Of a stretch of 64,000 bases of DNA, positions 16,698 through 26,335 are shown in pieces (positions within the stretch are counted from its first letter, which is position 1; every line of letters begins with the position of its first letter). The notes beneath the pieces are model-generated. The model saw only the letters and a program-made list of their open reading frames with translations. It did no database searches and was not told the origin of the DNA. The stretch is from contig NZ_NOXG01000009.1 of NCBI RefSeq assembly GCF_003207955.1, forward strand, positions 1-64,000, given 5' to 3'. The translations under genes and the position numbers were made by a program. Source of the stretch: Novacetimonas pomaceti (GTDB lineage Bacteria; Pseudomonadota; Alphaproteobacteria; Acetobacterales; Acetobacteraceae).

Positions 16698-18734
16698 ATG
16701 ACGACAGGATTTCGCCCGCGCAGGAACGACAGCCTGCATGCTGCATTCCTGCGCCTGATGCCAGCCAGCCTGACGCACTGGCTGGGTGCGCGGGCCATCA
16801 GCATGGCACCGGAGCAGATCGCCCTGCGCGAGGGATTGCGCGCCGCGCTGGCGGTGGGGATCATGATGGCACTTGCCATGGCGCTGGGCATGCCGTTGAT
16901 GGCATGGTCCGCCTTTGCCGCGTTCTGGACCTGTCTGGTCGATCCGGGGGGACCGCTGCATGTCCGGCTGCGCACGCTGCTGGCATTTGGCCTGATTGGC
17001 ACGGTCATTGCCGCCGTCATGTCCATGGCCGCGGGATATGGCCCCATGATGGCCGCGCCATGTCTGGGGGCAATCGTATTCGCCTGTGGCGTCGGGCGGC
17101 TGCGTGGCGCCATCACGACGCAGGTCGGGGCGCTGGCGGCCATCGTTGCCGTGGTGGCGGTATGTTATCCCATGCCGCCACATGGCGCGCTGGCAATCGC
17201 GGGGCTGTTCGCGCTGGGATCGGGATGGGCGCTGGCCATCTGCATTGTCGCATGGCCGGTCGATGCCGATGCCCCGCTGCGTCAGGCATGTGCCGCGATT
17301 TTCCGGGAGGAAGGACGCATGGCACGTCAGCTGATGACGCCACGTCCGGGTTTTCCTGACGGGACGCCAAATGCCCCACGTGATACTGGCGCCTATCGAC
17401 GCGAAATCCGCATGCGCATCGAACTGGCGCGGGGACGTATCGAAACGCTCTCCCCCTATACCGCCAGCGACCAGACGCGCGCCCTGCTGTTATCGACGCT
17501 GGAGACAGCCGACAGGATTTTCGTGGTCCTCATCGCCTTTGAACACGCTGTCCTGTCCCAGCCACCTTCCCCGGAACAGCGGCGGGTCATCCGTCGATTC
17601 ATGAGCGTGATGGAACGCACCGCCCGGATGATGATCCAGCCCCTTCCCGATGTCCGGAAACTGGAACAGCAGGTTGCGTGGCTTCGTGCGTCGTCCGGGG
17701 ACAAAAATGCCCTTTTCGGATCAGGCGCGCTGATCTGCGCGGAGGCATTGGGGAATTTTATCGCAACCCTGCAGGACACGCCTCGCCGCGCCCCTGTGCC
17801 AATGAAAAACCGCCCCCCGCCTTCCGCGTCGAAATGGCATGGGTGGCAGGTGGTCATGCGCCATTCCGCGCGCCTGTCCGTGTCCGTCCTGATCGCCTAT
17901 GGCATCACGCTGGAATTCGCCCTTCCCTATGCCTATTGGGCCATGATGGCTGTGATCGTGGTCATGCAGCCACAGGCGACGGCCACGCTGCCGCGTACGA
18001 TCGAACGTGTCATCGGCAGCATCGCCGGTGGGATGGCCGCCGCCATCATGGGTGTCATATTTCCCGTATGGCTGATACTGGCGACGATTTTCCCGCTTGC
18101 CGCGGCGACCATCGCATTCCGGGCGGTCAATTACACGCTGCTTGTCCTGTTCATGACGCAGCTGTTCGTACTGGTCACGGATCTGGTCAGCCCGGCGATG
18201 GGCTGGGATGTCGGCCTGGCGCGTTCGCTGGACAATATCATCGGCAGTCTGGTCGGATTTGCGGGATGCCTGCTGCTCTGGCCGGAACGACGCTCCCCTC
18301 CGCTTGCGGCACAGGTGGCTGATGCATTCATCGCCAATATCCGTTACGCCATGATGGCGACAACCTTTCCCATCACGGATCATGGCAGGATCGAACAGGC
18401 CCGGCGCATGGCCGGCACCGCCAGCACGCGGGCCGAAATCCGTTATCAGCAGAACAGGCTGGAAGGGCTGCGCAGGTCCCCCCGACTGGAGATGACGGGG
18501 CAGATCCTGCTTTCGCTACGCCACATCGCGGGCGCGGCAAGTGTCGAGTGGATGGAACGTTCCTGCGTCCCATCCGATACGTGCCCGCCACCATCACCAC
18601 GATGGGACATGATCAGGCAACGGATGGCATGGTCGGATATCGTCGCGACAGCCCCGGACATTGCGCCAACGCTTGAGGAAATGGCGGCGATGCTGAACGA
18701 TCCCGCCATCGTGCCTGAAAACGCCCGGACCTGA
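16698..18734 (+). CDS. FUSC-family membrane exporter (AaeB/YccS-like)
   Basis: A 678-residue inner-membrane protein with two hydrophobic blocks (about residues 45-190 and 390-530) separated and followed by soluble cytoplasmic parts, the duplicated plan of the fusaric-acid-resistance/aromatic-acid-exporter family. The second block carries the typical YAYWAMMAVIVVMQPQATATLPRTIERVIGSIAGG sequence. It would export aromatic or other weak acids, plausible in an acid-producing host. No membrane-fusion partner gene is adjacent. The ribosome site is weak. The C-terminus runs into a copy of the dispersed repeat. Confidence 0.85.
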   Translation: MTTGFRPRRNDSLHAAFLRLMPASLTHWLGARAISMAPEQIALREGLRAALAVGIMMALAMALGMPLMAWSAFAAFWTCLVDPGGPLHVRLRTLLAFGLIGTVIAAVMSMAAGYGPMMAAPCLGAIVFACGVGRLRGAITTQVGALAAIVAVVAVCYPMPPHGALAIAGLFALGSGWALAICIVAWPVDADAPLRQACAAIFREEGRMARQLMTPRPGFPDGTPNAPRDTGAYRREIRMRIELARGRIETLSPYTASDQTRALLLSTLETADRIFVVLIAFEHAVLSQPPSPEQRRVIRRFMSVMERTARMMIQPLPDVRKLEQQVAWLRASSGDKNALFGSGALICAEALGNFIATLQDTPRRAPVPMKNRPPPSASKWHGWQVVMRHSARLSVSVLIAYGITLEFALPYAYWAMMAVIVVMQPQATATLPRTIERVIGSIAGGMAAAIMGVIFPVWLILATIFPLAAATIAFRAVNYTLLVLFMTQLFVLVTDLVSPAMGWDVGLARSLDNIIGSLVGFAGCLLLWPERRSPPLAAQVADAFIANIRYAMMATTFPITDHGRIEQARRMAGTASTRAEIRYQQNRLEGLRRSPRLEMTGQILLSLRHIAGAASVEWMERSCVPSDTCPPPSPRWDMIRQRMAWSDIVATAPDIAPTLEEMAAMLNDPAIVPENART

Positions 18735-18785
18735 TACCGCCGCGCCTTGCCACGCGCTGTTTCCAAAATCCTCAAAATAACACTG

Positions 18786-18854
18786 TATTTTTAAAAAAGT
18801 CGGCACCCGAAAACTTTTGTCATTTGGGCCAACAGGTCGTTTTCAGACAATCCT
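18786..18854. repeat. Dispersed palindromic repeat, copy A (partial)
   Basis: The sequence has the order tttttaaaaaa, cggcacccgaaaactttt, a short spacer with atttggg, then gttttcagacaatc. The same order with few changes occurs at 53389-53458 and 59146-59217. It is intergenic, between convergent genes. Confidence 0.65.
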
Positions 18855-18855
18855 T

Positions 18856-19245
18856 TCAGGAATCCAGCACCGAACGCGGACGTCCGTTGGCGTCAAGGGC
18901 GACAAAAACGAAATGTCCTTCGGTTACTTTCTGGATTTCGCTTGTATGACGCACCCGCCGCCATGCCTCGACCGCGATGGTCATGGAGGTACGGCCAACC
19001 TTTATGATGCTTGTGTAAATACTGACCTCATCACCGACCGCGACGGGCCGATGGAATACAACCCGGTCAATCGCGACCGTGGCACACCGTCCCCGCGCCC
19101 GCAGGGCCGCCGTGGTGCTGGCGGCGATATCCATCTGTGATATCAGCCACCCGCCAAAGATATCCCCCGCCGGATTGGTATCAGCGGGCATGGCCACGAC
19201 ACGGATGGCCAGATCGCCTGACGGACCGGCAGTATTTTCATTCAT
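18856..19245 (-). CDS. yciA: Acyl-CoA thioesterase, YciA-like hotdog protein
   Basis: A 129-residue single hotdog domain. NPAGDIFGGWLISQMDIAAS holds the family's catalytic Asp and the helix that packs on the CoA, and VDRVVFHRPVAVGDEVSIY follows as expected. It hydrolyses acyl-CoAs to free acids and CoA in the cytoplasm, as a hexamer in known members. The ATG at 19245 is preceded by AAAGGGGAAA. It stands alone between the repeat and a TonB receptor gene. Confidence 0.92.
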   Translation of the reverse strand: MNENTAGPSGDLAIRVVAMPADTNPAGDIFGGWLISQMDIAASTTAALRARGRCATVAIDRVVFHRPVAVGDEVSIYTSIIKVGRTSMTIAVEAWRRVRHTSEIQKVTEGHFVFVALDANGRPRSVLDS

Positions 19246-19413
19246 GAGTTTCCCCTTTCACGCCAGGCGTGCATTTTTCTTGTTTTCGGAATGGGAAGGG
19301 TGGATTTTCGAATTCTGTCTTTTTATGAACAGCCTGTACCATACATGATTGTTTTCAGGTCATGCAGCCACGCGGCCCCGGCACGCCGCACATTTTTGTG
19401 ACAGGTCGCGGCC

Positions 19414-21756
19414 TTAGAAATCACACGAAATACGTCCCCCCACAAATCGCGGCGCCCCGGGGATATAGAAATATGTCGTGGTCGCCATCCCCCCACTTTC
19501 GGCATAACGCCGGTTCAGCAGGTTGGTGGCGTAAACGGTCGCAGACCAGTGGCTGGACGCGGGATGAAACGTCATATGCGCGCCCAGCAGGAAATATGGT
19601 GGAAGACGATAGAAACCCGTCCCCCCGGGGGTGATCGCCTGGCTGTCGCGATAGAGCCAGTCGGGCCCCACATCCAGCCCATAATGCGGCCCCAGGGGCT
19701 GCCGCCATTCCGCATTGCCATTCAGCGTCAGCTTGGGCTGCCCATTATCAACCCCGGCGAAATTGTCATCTATGGCCTTCCACACGCCATGCTGCGCGTA
19801 ATAGGCATTGGTCGCGGCACGGTTCACGGTGGGGAAATTCTGGAAATTACCACGCTGCCAGCCCAGATTCTGCGTTACGAACAGATGCGCGAACGGGTGG
19901 ATATCCAGCGTCGCCTCAAATCCCCAGCTTTCGGATTTGGGGGCGTTGGTGATTTCACTCAACGGACCATAATTGGGGATCAGCACGGTCCCGACAATCT
20001 GCTGGTTATGATAATCGTTATAAAATGCCGCGGCATTGAGACGCAGCCTGTTCGGGAACGGATCGCTTTTCAGGCCAAGTTCATAGGTCAGCACGGTTTC
20101 CGGCTTAAAGGGATCAAGCTGCGCCTGGACCTGGGTATTGTTTGCGGTAAAGCCGCCGGGCTTGAATCCCTTGCTGATCTTGAAATAGACCAGCGCATGC
20201 CGGGCTGCCTGCCATGATACGCCCGCCTGTCCCGCATACTGCGCGGCGGCCGTGCTTTCCCCATGGAAATCCTGCTGGCTTCTACCAAAAATGACCGACT
20301 GAAGGCCGGAGATGGAACGGTCATCAATTTCATGCAGCAACCCCGCCCACAGGGTAACGCCATGGGGAAAGCGATAGCTGATGTTCCCGAATTCCGACGT
20401 GCTTTCCTGATCCATGCCGAAATGGGTCGCCATCATGTACCCGCGCTGTGGCACGTAATCGGTATAATCGAAAAAGAACCGCTGCTGCATGCGGCTGCGC
20501 TGGTAAAATGCGCCGACAGTCCACTGGAACCTGTCATGGGGATGCGATGACTGAAGCCGCGCCTCCTGCGTAAAGGCGTTCGCATCGATGGTGCGATAGG
20601 TATCGGCCTGCGCCAGGGCCGTGCCGTCCTGATCGGTATATTCTCCCTCACGTTCGGTCTCGAACGCGCTGATGGACGAGAAGGTCACCGGCCCGAAATC
20701 ATGGGAAAAATGAACGTCCGCGCCCCAGAACTGGTCATGCTCGCTGGGCTTCAGGCCGGTCTTGCGACCGATCAGGTGCGCGAACGCGTCACGCATGGAC
20801 CATTCGGTCTGCTGCCAGCCTTCCACCGGCAGGCCGGAGGTACCAACAAGCTGGTGGACGGGAATGCCGTTGACGACCTCGTTGTCGTCCTGCGTGAAAT
20901 GACCCGATATCATCAGGGTCGTATGGCTGTCGGGCGTCCATTTCAGCTTGCCACGCAGGGCCCACAGGTTGGCATCCCCCAGATGATCGCCATTGAGGGG
21001 ATCGCGCTGCCACCCGCCCCCCTGCTGTGTCTGCCCCGCGAGGCGAAAGCTCAGCCCCTTTGCAAGCGGCCCGGAAACGTAAGCCTCGCTCCGGCTGCGG
21101 GCATACGACGCGATATCCTGCCGGGCGCCGTAATGCCACGTATCGGTCGGGTCATTGGTGCGCAGGCGCACCTCCCCGCCTGTATCCGACTGCCCATGGC
21201 GCGTTCCCACCGGGCCGGGCGTCACTTCCGCGCCCGCCATGTCGAACATCATCCCGTCCGTCATGGTGGAAAAAGCAAAGGGCACATCATCGAAATAGGA
21301 CAGGACGGTGGGCATATTGTTCTGCGTGAAGTCGTTGAAACCGACACCACGCAGGTAAAAGTTGGTCGAGGCCGTTCCATTGATGCTCTGGATGGTCAGG
21401 TTCGGCGCCACCCGCTCCAGCCCGCGCAGGGAGACCACGCCACGCTCGATCAGGCGGGCGGCCGTCAGTCGCGTATCCGCGTCAGGGACATGCTGGGCCT
21501 CGGGATAGGAAAAATCACGGCGCTGCGCATTCACCGTGATGGCCTCCACCCTGGGACGCGCGGGGGTTGCCGGGCGCTGGTGACGCGGGCGGCCATGATG
21601 CGGGTTCCCTGTGGCCGCCTGGACATGCAGGGGGAACGTCAGGATCGCCAGCCCCCATGCCATCAGCCGGACATGGCGACGCGACAGGACAGGCAGCGCG
21701 GGGTCAGGTCGTCTCAAGGCAGGTCGCATCGGGATATTTCTGTCATATTCCAGCAT
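19414..21756 (-). CDS. TonB-dependent receptor
   Basis: A 780-residue outer-membrane receptor. A basic N-terminus and hydrophobic signal (MAWGLAILTFPLHVQA) lead into a TonB box-like EAITVNAQRR, a plug domain with LRGLERVAPNLTIQSINGTASTNFYLRGVGF, and a long barrel ending in Phe (GGRISCDF) with the usual NLLNRRYAE near the C-terminus. The class resembles TonB receptors with undefined organic or siderophore ligands. It is separate from the polysaccharide arm that begins 250 bases further on. The first of two ATGs (21756, 21729) is used; neither has a strong site. Confidence 0.9.
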   Translation of the reverse strand: MLEYDRNIPMRPALRRPDPALPVLSRRHVRLMAWGLAILTFPLHVQAATGNPHHGRPRHQRPATPARPRVEAITVNAQRRDFSYPEAQHVPDADTRLTAARLIERGVVSLRGLERVAPNLTIQSINGTASTNFYLRGVGFNDFTQNNMPTVLSYFDDVPFAFSTMTDGMMFDMAGAEVTPGPVGTRHGQSDTGGEVRLRTNDPTDTWHYGARQDIASYARSRSEAYVSGPLAKGLSFRLAGQTQQGGGWQRDPLNGDHLGDANLWALRGKLKWTPDSHTTLMISGHFTQDDNEVVNGIPVHQLVGTSGLPVEGWQQTEWSMRDAFAHLIGRKTGLKPSEHDQFWGADVHFSHDFGPVTFSSISAFETEREGEYTDQDGTALAQADTYRTIDANAFTQEARLQSSHPHDRFQWTVGAFYQRSRMQQRFFFDYTDYVPQRGYMMATHFGMDQESTSEFGNISYRFPHGVTLWAGLLHEIDDRSISGLQSVIFGRSQQDFHGESTAAAQYAGQAGVSWQAARHALVYFKISKGFKPGGFTANNTQVQAQLDPFKPETVLTYELGLKSDPFPNRLRLNAAAFYNDYHNQQIVGTVLIPNYGPLSEITNAPKSESWGFEATLDIHPFAHLFVTQNLGWQRGNFQNFPTVNRAATNAYYAQHGVWKAIDDNFAGVDNGQPKLTLNGNAEWRQPLGPHYGLDVGPDWLYRDSQAITPGGTGFYRLPPYFLLGAHMTFHPASSHWSATVYATNLLNRRYAESGGMATTTYFYIPGAPRFVGGRISCDF

Positions 21757-22009
21757 TCGTACGGCTTCATGACGTCATTTCATGCTGGTATGAACGCGTA
21801 CCCCTGCAATCCATGCGTGGATAACGGCATATCTGGCACACATGTCGCATCCGTCACGGGACATAACCATCCTGCTCCTGCTGTCATTTCCGGATGGAAC
21901 CATAAGGGCCATGGCAATGATGTAAACCGCCGCGATATGCCCCCATATCCCTGCCGAGGGGGCATATGTATCGGAACGCATCATCTGGAATGTTATGACA
22001 ATATTTGCT

Positions 22010-22588
22010 CTATTTCGACAGGGACGGACTTTTACATTCCCATTTCGAAAAATACAACCGGGATATGGACTGTATGTGGCCCTCGACATCCGGATGCCAC
22101 CCACGAACAAAAATCGCGACAAGCAGCAGCAGCGCCAGAACGGATACGACAGGACTGAATTTTTTCTGGAAATCCTCCGTCCAGATGCGAAACCCCATCA
22201 CCATGACAAGGCCCACCGTCCCGCCGACAACCGTTTCCGTCACGGTATGATAGCCCAGCGCAACGCGGGTCCATCCCTCGACCACCGCGATGGCCAGCGC
22301 GCCACCCATCAGCACGGACCGCCGCACGCGGGTCAGGGACAGCAGCCCGCCATAGACCATCGTTGCCGCCATGGTATGGCCGCTGGGACTGTACAGGACG
22401 CGATGACGGCCGGGACCACATGCCTCCAGATAGAGCTTGAGCAGCAGCACCAGTCCCGAACCGGCCCCGATCATGACCGCCCATGCCATGGCCATGCGCC
22501 AGCAGCGGCATAACAGGAAAACGAGAAAGACACCTGCCTCGATGGGAATGATGACTGCCTGATCCCCGGCATTGGTAATGAACTGCAT
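22010..22588 (-). CDS. PAP2-superfamily phosphatase at the end of the polysaccharide arm
   Basis: A 192-residue membrane protein with five or six hydrophobic segments and PAP2 motifs: a modified first motif around KLYLEACGPGRHR, the second motif SPSGH (His71), and a third motif with Arg108 and His114. In the third motif the usual Asp four residues after His is Glu118. Such enzymes dephosphorylate polyprenyl pyrophosphate, which would recycle the lipid carrier after polymerisation. It follows the polymerase gene by 16 bases on the same strand, supporting that role. Confidence 0.8.
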   Translation of the reverse strand: MQFITNAGDQAVIIPIEAGVFLVFLLCRCWRMAMAWAVMIGAGSGLVLLLKLYLEACGPGRHRVLYSPSGHTMAATMVYGGLLSLTRVRRSVLMGGALAIAVVEGWTRVALGYHTVTETVVGGTVGLVMVMGFRIWTEDFQKKFSPVVSVLALLLLVAIFVRGWHPDVEGHIQSISRLYFSKWECKSPSLSK

Positions 22589-22604
22589 CCGGTGTCACCC
22601 TGTT

Positions 22605-24083
22605 TCACGCATGAATCTGCGGCCTGTCCGTCTCCGTCATGGCATGTCCCCGCGCCACCTGCGCATACATGTCCGGCAGGGCCAGCTGCGCGGGCCGTGA
22701 CGCGCGCGCCGCCATGCAGAGCAGGTCGATACGGGCAATCGCGGCGATCAGCATCGCGATCAGCAGGTAAAAATCGAGGAAGCCTACCGTCGGGCTTGAA
22801 AGGCTGGCCGCGATCAGGCGGGCGACCAGCGCGGGGATCACCCCCTCGATCACCAGCCGCTCGGGGCCGGGGCTGACGCGCTTTCGCGCGCCCATCGCCG
22901 CGCGCAGCAGCTTCCAGTCGAAAACCATCAGCCCCATCACCCCCACCAGGCCGATGGTCGATAAAAGGCCGGGCAGCAGGCTCGAGGCCCGGTTGCTGCC
23001 CCACCCCACCCCGAGGCCATAGGTTTCGGCCACCAGCGACATGGAATCACGATCAACCTGCGAACGGTCCTGATAGGACTGGCTGTCCTTCTTTTCGGCC
23101 GTGGACTGGAATACGAACTGCGCTGCCGGCACGACCTGGGGGGCAACGGTCACCAGCACCAGCACCCCGATCCCCAGAAGGGCGATCCCCACCGCGATCA
23201 TCCGGCTTATGTTCCCCAGCAGCTTCATCGCCCCTGTCGCCAGGGCCGCGACCGGCAGCAGGCATATCTCCACCGCCACGGTAATGAACCCGGTGGTCGA
23301 GGTCGTGCAGACCAGCGCCATGGCCGAGGCGGGAACCAGCCATTTCGCGGATGCCACGGAATATCCCTGCAGGACGATCCAGACACTTGAAAACAGGATT
23401 TCGCTGAGGAACGCGGCGCAGGCGGCTGGTTCGGAAAAGGAGGCGTTGATACGCGGCACGGGCCCGGCCATCTGGGTATTGAGCACCGCCCAGCCGGGAT
23501 TGGAATAAAAGAACGTATCGGGGAACGGGATCCCGGCGACCCTGTGCGCGAACTGCCACATGCAGATGCCCACGACACACCATCCCGACAGCAGGAAGGT
23601 GCGATACAGCCGGTCCAGCCGCACGTCCGTGCGCGTCATGAAGCGCGCGGCGATCACAAGGAAGACGGCATTGATCACAAGATACATATCCTGTGAGATA
23701 TTGCCGAAATTGGGGGCCAGCAGGACCCTGCCCCCCACGGAATCACTTTTCTGCGGCCAGACCATGACCTGGTTCATGAACAGGCGCGGCATGATGATGG
23801 AGGCCAGCAGCGTCCACCCCACCACCAGAATGAACGGAAGGCAGAGCGCCATGACCGTCCGTTCCCCGGGATAATGGACCCCCATTATCCATTGCAGGAG
23901 TACGAAGCTCATGAATGCCATGGCGGGCACCATGGCGGGCTGAACCCCCAGCCCGCCCAGAATCAGCGCGGCGGAAGCCGGAAGGACCCCCGCCAGCAGC
24001 AGGATATGAAGCATCCAGATCGGACGCATCCACAACAGGAGACAAAGCGGGAACAGGATTATTCCGACAAGTGGAATGGTCAT
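22605..24083 (-). CDS. O-antigen ligase/Wzy-type polysaccharide polymerase
   Basis: A 492-residue inner-membrane protein with about ten to twelve hydrophobic segments and a large periplasmic loop in the second half (around VFQSTAEKKDSQSYQDRSQV), the layout of Wzy/WaaL-type enzymes. It would join polyprenyl-linked repeat units at the periplasmic face. Sequence identity is always low in this family, so the assignment rests on topology and on the neighbours: GT4 upstream (41 bases) and a PAP2 phosphatase downstream. GumE of the xanthan system is the functional counterpart. Confidence 0.8.
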   Translation of the reverse strand: MTIPLVGIILFPLCLLLWMRPIWMLHILLLAGVLPASAALILGGLGVQPAMVPAMAFMSFVLLQWIMGVHYPGERTVMALCLPFILVVGWTLLASIIMPRLFMNQVMVWPQKSDSVGGRVLLAPNFGNISQDMYLVINAVFLVIAARFMTRTDVRLDRLYRTFLLSGWCVVGICMWQFAHRVAGIPFPDTFFYSNPGWAVLNTQMAGPVPRINASFSEPAACAAFLSEILFSSVWIVLQGYSVASAKWLVPASAMALVCTTSTTGFITVAVEICLLPVAALATGAMKLLGNISRMIAVGIALLGIGVLVLVTVAPQVVPAAQFVFQSTAEKKDSQSYQDRSQVDRDSMSLVAETYGLGVGWGSNRASSLLPGLLSTIGLVGVMGLMVFDWKLLRAAMGARKRVSPGPERLVIEGVIPALVARLIAASLSSPTVGFLDFYLLIAMLIAAIARIDLLCMAARASRPAQLALPDMYAQVARGHAMTETDRPQIHA

Positions 24084-24124
24084 CGCGCGTAACCTCTGCC
24101 TTTCCCATCAGTCCCCTTTCACCC

Positions 24125-25321
24125 CTATTCCGCCGCCTGCATTCCCCGTTCATGGACGTCATGCATGGCGCGTTCCACCACCCTGAACATGCCCTGCCGG
24201 AAGGCGTCGCGTGAAAAGCGCCGGGCATTGATCCGGCAGGCCTGCGGGGTGATCCTGTCCTGCATGCCCTCGAACCGTTCGACCGCCTCAATGATGGCCG
24301 CGGCATCCTGTCGCGCGAACAGAACGCCTGTCGGACCGTCGGGCGCGTCCTCGCCCCGCACGATGTCGCATGCCCCCCCACGCCCGAAAACGATCAGGGG
24401 CGTGCCGCAGGCCTGCGCCTCCACCATCGCGATGCCGAAATCCTCCTCCCCGGCGAAGACAAAGGCACGCGCCCCGCGCATCATCGCCAGGACTTCGGCA
24501 TCACTGACACGGCCGCGAAAGACGATGTTTGGCGCATCCCCCGCGACCTTGCGGATCCGCTCACGCTCCGGCCCGTCGCCCGCGACATGCAGGATACGCT
24601 GCGGCATGCGGCGGAATGCCTCCACCACAAGGTCGATGCGCTTGTAGGGCACCATGCGCGATATCACGACATACGCATCACCCCGCGGCTGTTCCGGTCC
24701 ATCAAAACGCGCGATATCGACCGGGGGGTACACAACCGTCGCCTCACGACGGTAAACCTTCATGATCCGGCGCGCGATATAGCTGGAATTCGCGACAAAG
24801 GCATCCACCCCCGCCGCGGACCGCACGTCCCAGTTGCGCAGGCGGTGCAGCAGCCAGCGCGCATACAGCCCCCGCGCCCCACGTTCCATGCGTCCCTGCC
24901 GCAGATACGCGGCCTGCATGTCCCAGGCATATCGCATCGGTGAATGCACGTAACAGACATGCACCTGATCCGGTCCCGTAATAACGCCTTTCGCCACCGC
25001 ATGATTGCTCGAAATCACAAGGTCAAAGCCCGACAGGTCCAGCTGTTCGATCGCAATGGGCATCAGGCCGAGATAGTAGCGAAAATATTTCCGCGCGAGG
25101 GGCAGGTTCTGGATGAATGTGGTCTGAACACGACGCCCGCCCAGCATGACGCGCTCGGCCCCCGGCATGAAATCGACGATGGCGAACAGCGCCGCCTGCG
25201 GATACATGACCAGAAGCTGTTCCAGCACGCGTTCGGAACCGGCATAATGTTCCAGCCATTCATGAACGATGGCCACGCGCATCGTCTTTTGTTCCGGCTG
25301 CACCGGATGAAGAACATTCAT
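24125..25321 (-). CDS. GT4 glycosyltransferase (GumH/AceC-like)
   Basis: A 398-residue cytoplasmic GT-B enzyme. The acceptor-side loop reads AGSERVLEQL near residue 30, and the donor-binding EX7E motif is EDFGIAMVE near residue 310, followed by the acidic and glycine-rich end typical of GT4. It would add one sugar, probably mannose or glucose, to the growing lipid-linked unit. The second Met (residue 14, MRVAIVHEW) is an alternative start. It lies in the export arm between the Wza-like gene and the polymerase. Confidence 0.85.
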   Translation of the reverse strand: MNVLHPVQPEQKTMRVAIVHEWLEHYAGSERVLEQLLVMYPQAALFAIVDFMPGAERVMLGGRRVQTTFIQNLPLARKYFRYYLGLMPIAIEQLDLSGFDLVISSNHAVAKGVITGPDQVHVCYVHSPMRYAWDMQAAYLRQGRMERGARGLYARWLLHRLRNWDVRSAAGVDAFVANSSYIARRIMKVYRREATVVYPPVDIARFDGPEQPRGDAYVVISRMVPYKRIDLVVEAFRRMPQRILHVAGDGPERERIRKVAGDAPNIVFRGRVSDAEVLAMMRGARAFVFAGEEDFGIAMVEAQACGTPLIVFGRGGACDIVRGEDAPDGPTGVLFARQDAAAIIEAVERFEGMQDRITPQACRINARRFSRDAFRQGMFRVVERAMHDVHERGMQAAE

Positions 25322-25491
25322 GAACGGACCCTCCCGCTTCCCGATGGCAACGGTTTCTTACCGCGCGGGAAGCTGCATGCTTTACAGATGAAAGACGTGG
25401 GCGTTATCCATATCCCGAGATATCAATACTGAAGGCAACATCCGCCCATCCATGAACGCGAACGGATGCGTTGCCGCGCAGGAGATGACCC

Positions 25492-25662
25492 TTGCCCCTG
25501 AAATCGCGCAGGAAACCATCGAGCATTTCCCCTGCCGCTCCCCCCATGACACGTCCCGCGGCACCGGATCGCCTGCGCCCGGCGCGCGGGATCGTCCTTG
25601 GCCTGACGCTTGGCGCCCTGGGATGGGGCGTCATCATCGCAGGCGTCCTCCTGCTCAGATGA
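25492..25662 (+). CDS. Possible 56-residue membrane peptide antisense to the export arm
   Basis: From a TTG at 25492 with AGGAG eight bases upstream, a 56-residue frame runs to TGA at 25660-25662. It has a basic Pro-rich N-terminus and a single helix (GIVLGLTLGALGWGVIIAGV) with a short LLLR tail. An ATG at 25546 would give 38 residues. It fills an otherwise empty 355-base gap in a minus-strand operon but points the other way. The helix and site favour a real gene; the orientation and size argue for caution. Confidence 0.4.
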   Translation: MPLKSRRKPSSISPAAPPMTRPAAPDRLRPARGIVLGLTLGALGWGVIIAGVLLLR

Positions 25663-25676
25663 ACGCGGCTGGCCCC

Positions 25677-26267
25677 TTAAAAGTGCCGTTCATAAATTTT
25701 TATGACATCACCCGGCTTCACATAGTCGTAGGGCTTCAGATATCCGACGACCGTACGGTCGCCCATCTGTCGCGCGACATAGGCGCGGGTTTCCAGCGCG
25801 CGATAGGTAAATCCCCCACCCGCCGCCACGGCCGTAAGCAATGTCATCCCGGGCTGGTAGGGATACTGTCCCGGCTTGGCCACTTCCCCCAGGACGGAGA
25901 CGAGACGATAGGCCGAGACCTCGACCGAGACATTCGGTTCGCGCAGCATGCGCGCCGATTGCAGGGCCTTTGAAACCTCCGCGCTGAATTCCTCCGTCGT
26001 CAGTCCGGCGGCCTGCAGGCTGCCCGCTACGGGGAATGCCACCTTCCCACTGCTGTCAACGCGAAAATCCGACGTGAACTGATCCTGCTCGTATGTCATG
26101 ACGCGGATTTCGTCATCCACGCCCAGACGGTACTGAGCCGGGTCATAGGGGGGGACATGTTTCAGGTCCCAGCCGGGCGCGCAGCCTGCAAGCAGGCCCC
26201 CCATCATGCCCGTAAATGCCGGCAGCCAGATGGCGGCGCGGCGTGTTCTTGAACAGGTAGTCGGCAT
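25677..26267 (-). CDS. Polysaccharide export lipoprotein, Wza/GumB-like
   Basis: A 196-residue outer-membrane lipoprotein with a lipobox LLAGC near residue 29. A polysaccharide-export domain (YRLGVDDEIRVMTYEQDQFTSDFRV) is followed by a SLBB-type domain (YRLVSVLGEVAKPGQYPY, then LLTAVAAGGG). It is the short GumB type that lacks the long C-terminal helix of Wza, so it needs another component for the outer-membrane pore. The beta-barrel protein encoded 68 bases upstream is a candidate. Confidence 0.92.
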   Translation of the reverse strand: MPTTCSRTRRAAIWLPAFTGMMGGLLAGCAPGWDLKHVPPYDPAQYRLGVDDEIRVMTYEQDQFTSDFRVDSSGKVAFPVAGSLQAAGLTTEEFSAEVSKALQSARMLREPNVSVEVSAYRLVSVLGEVAKPGQYPYQPGMTLLTAVAAGGGFTYRALETRAYVARQMGDRTVVGYLKPYDYVKPGDVIKIYERHF

Positions 26268-26335
26268 GCGTGGTATGCTCCTGTCATCATATCTGTCCAG
26301 GCAGGCGAACCAGACGACCCCGATGCGCGCGTTTC

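Noticed and set aside
25452..25973. A 173-codon plus-strand frame over the Wza-like gene
   Set aside because: It overlaps a well-supported lipoprotein gene and looks like its shadow; only the short frame at 25492-25662 in another frame has a site and a helix.
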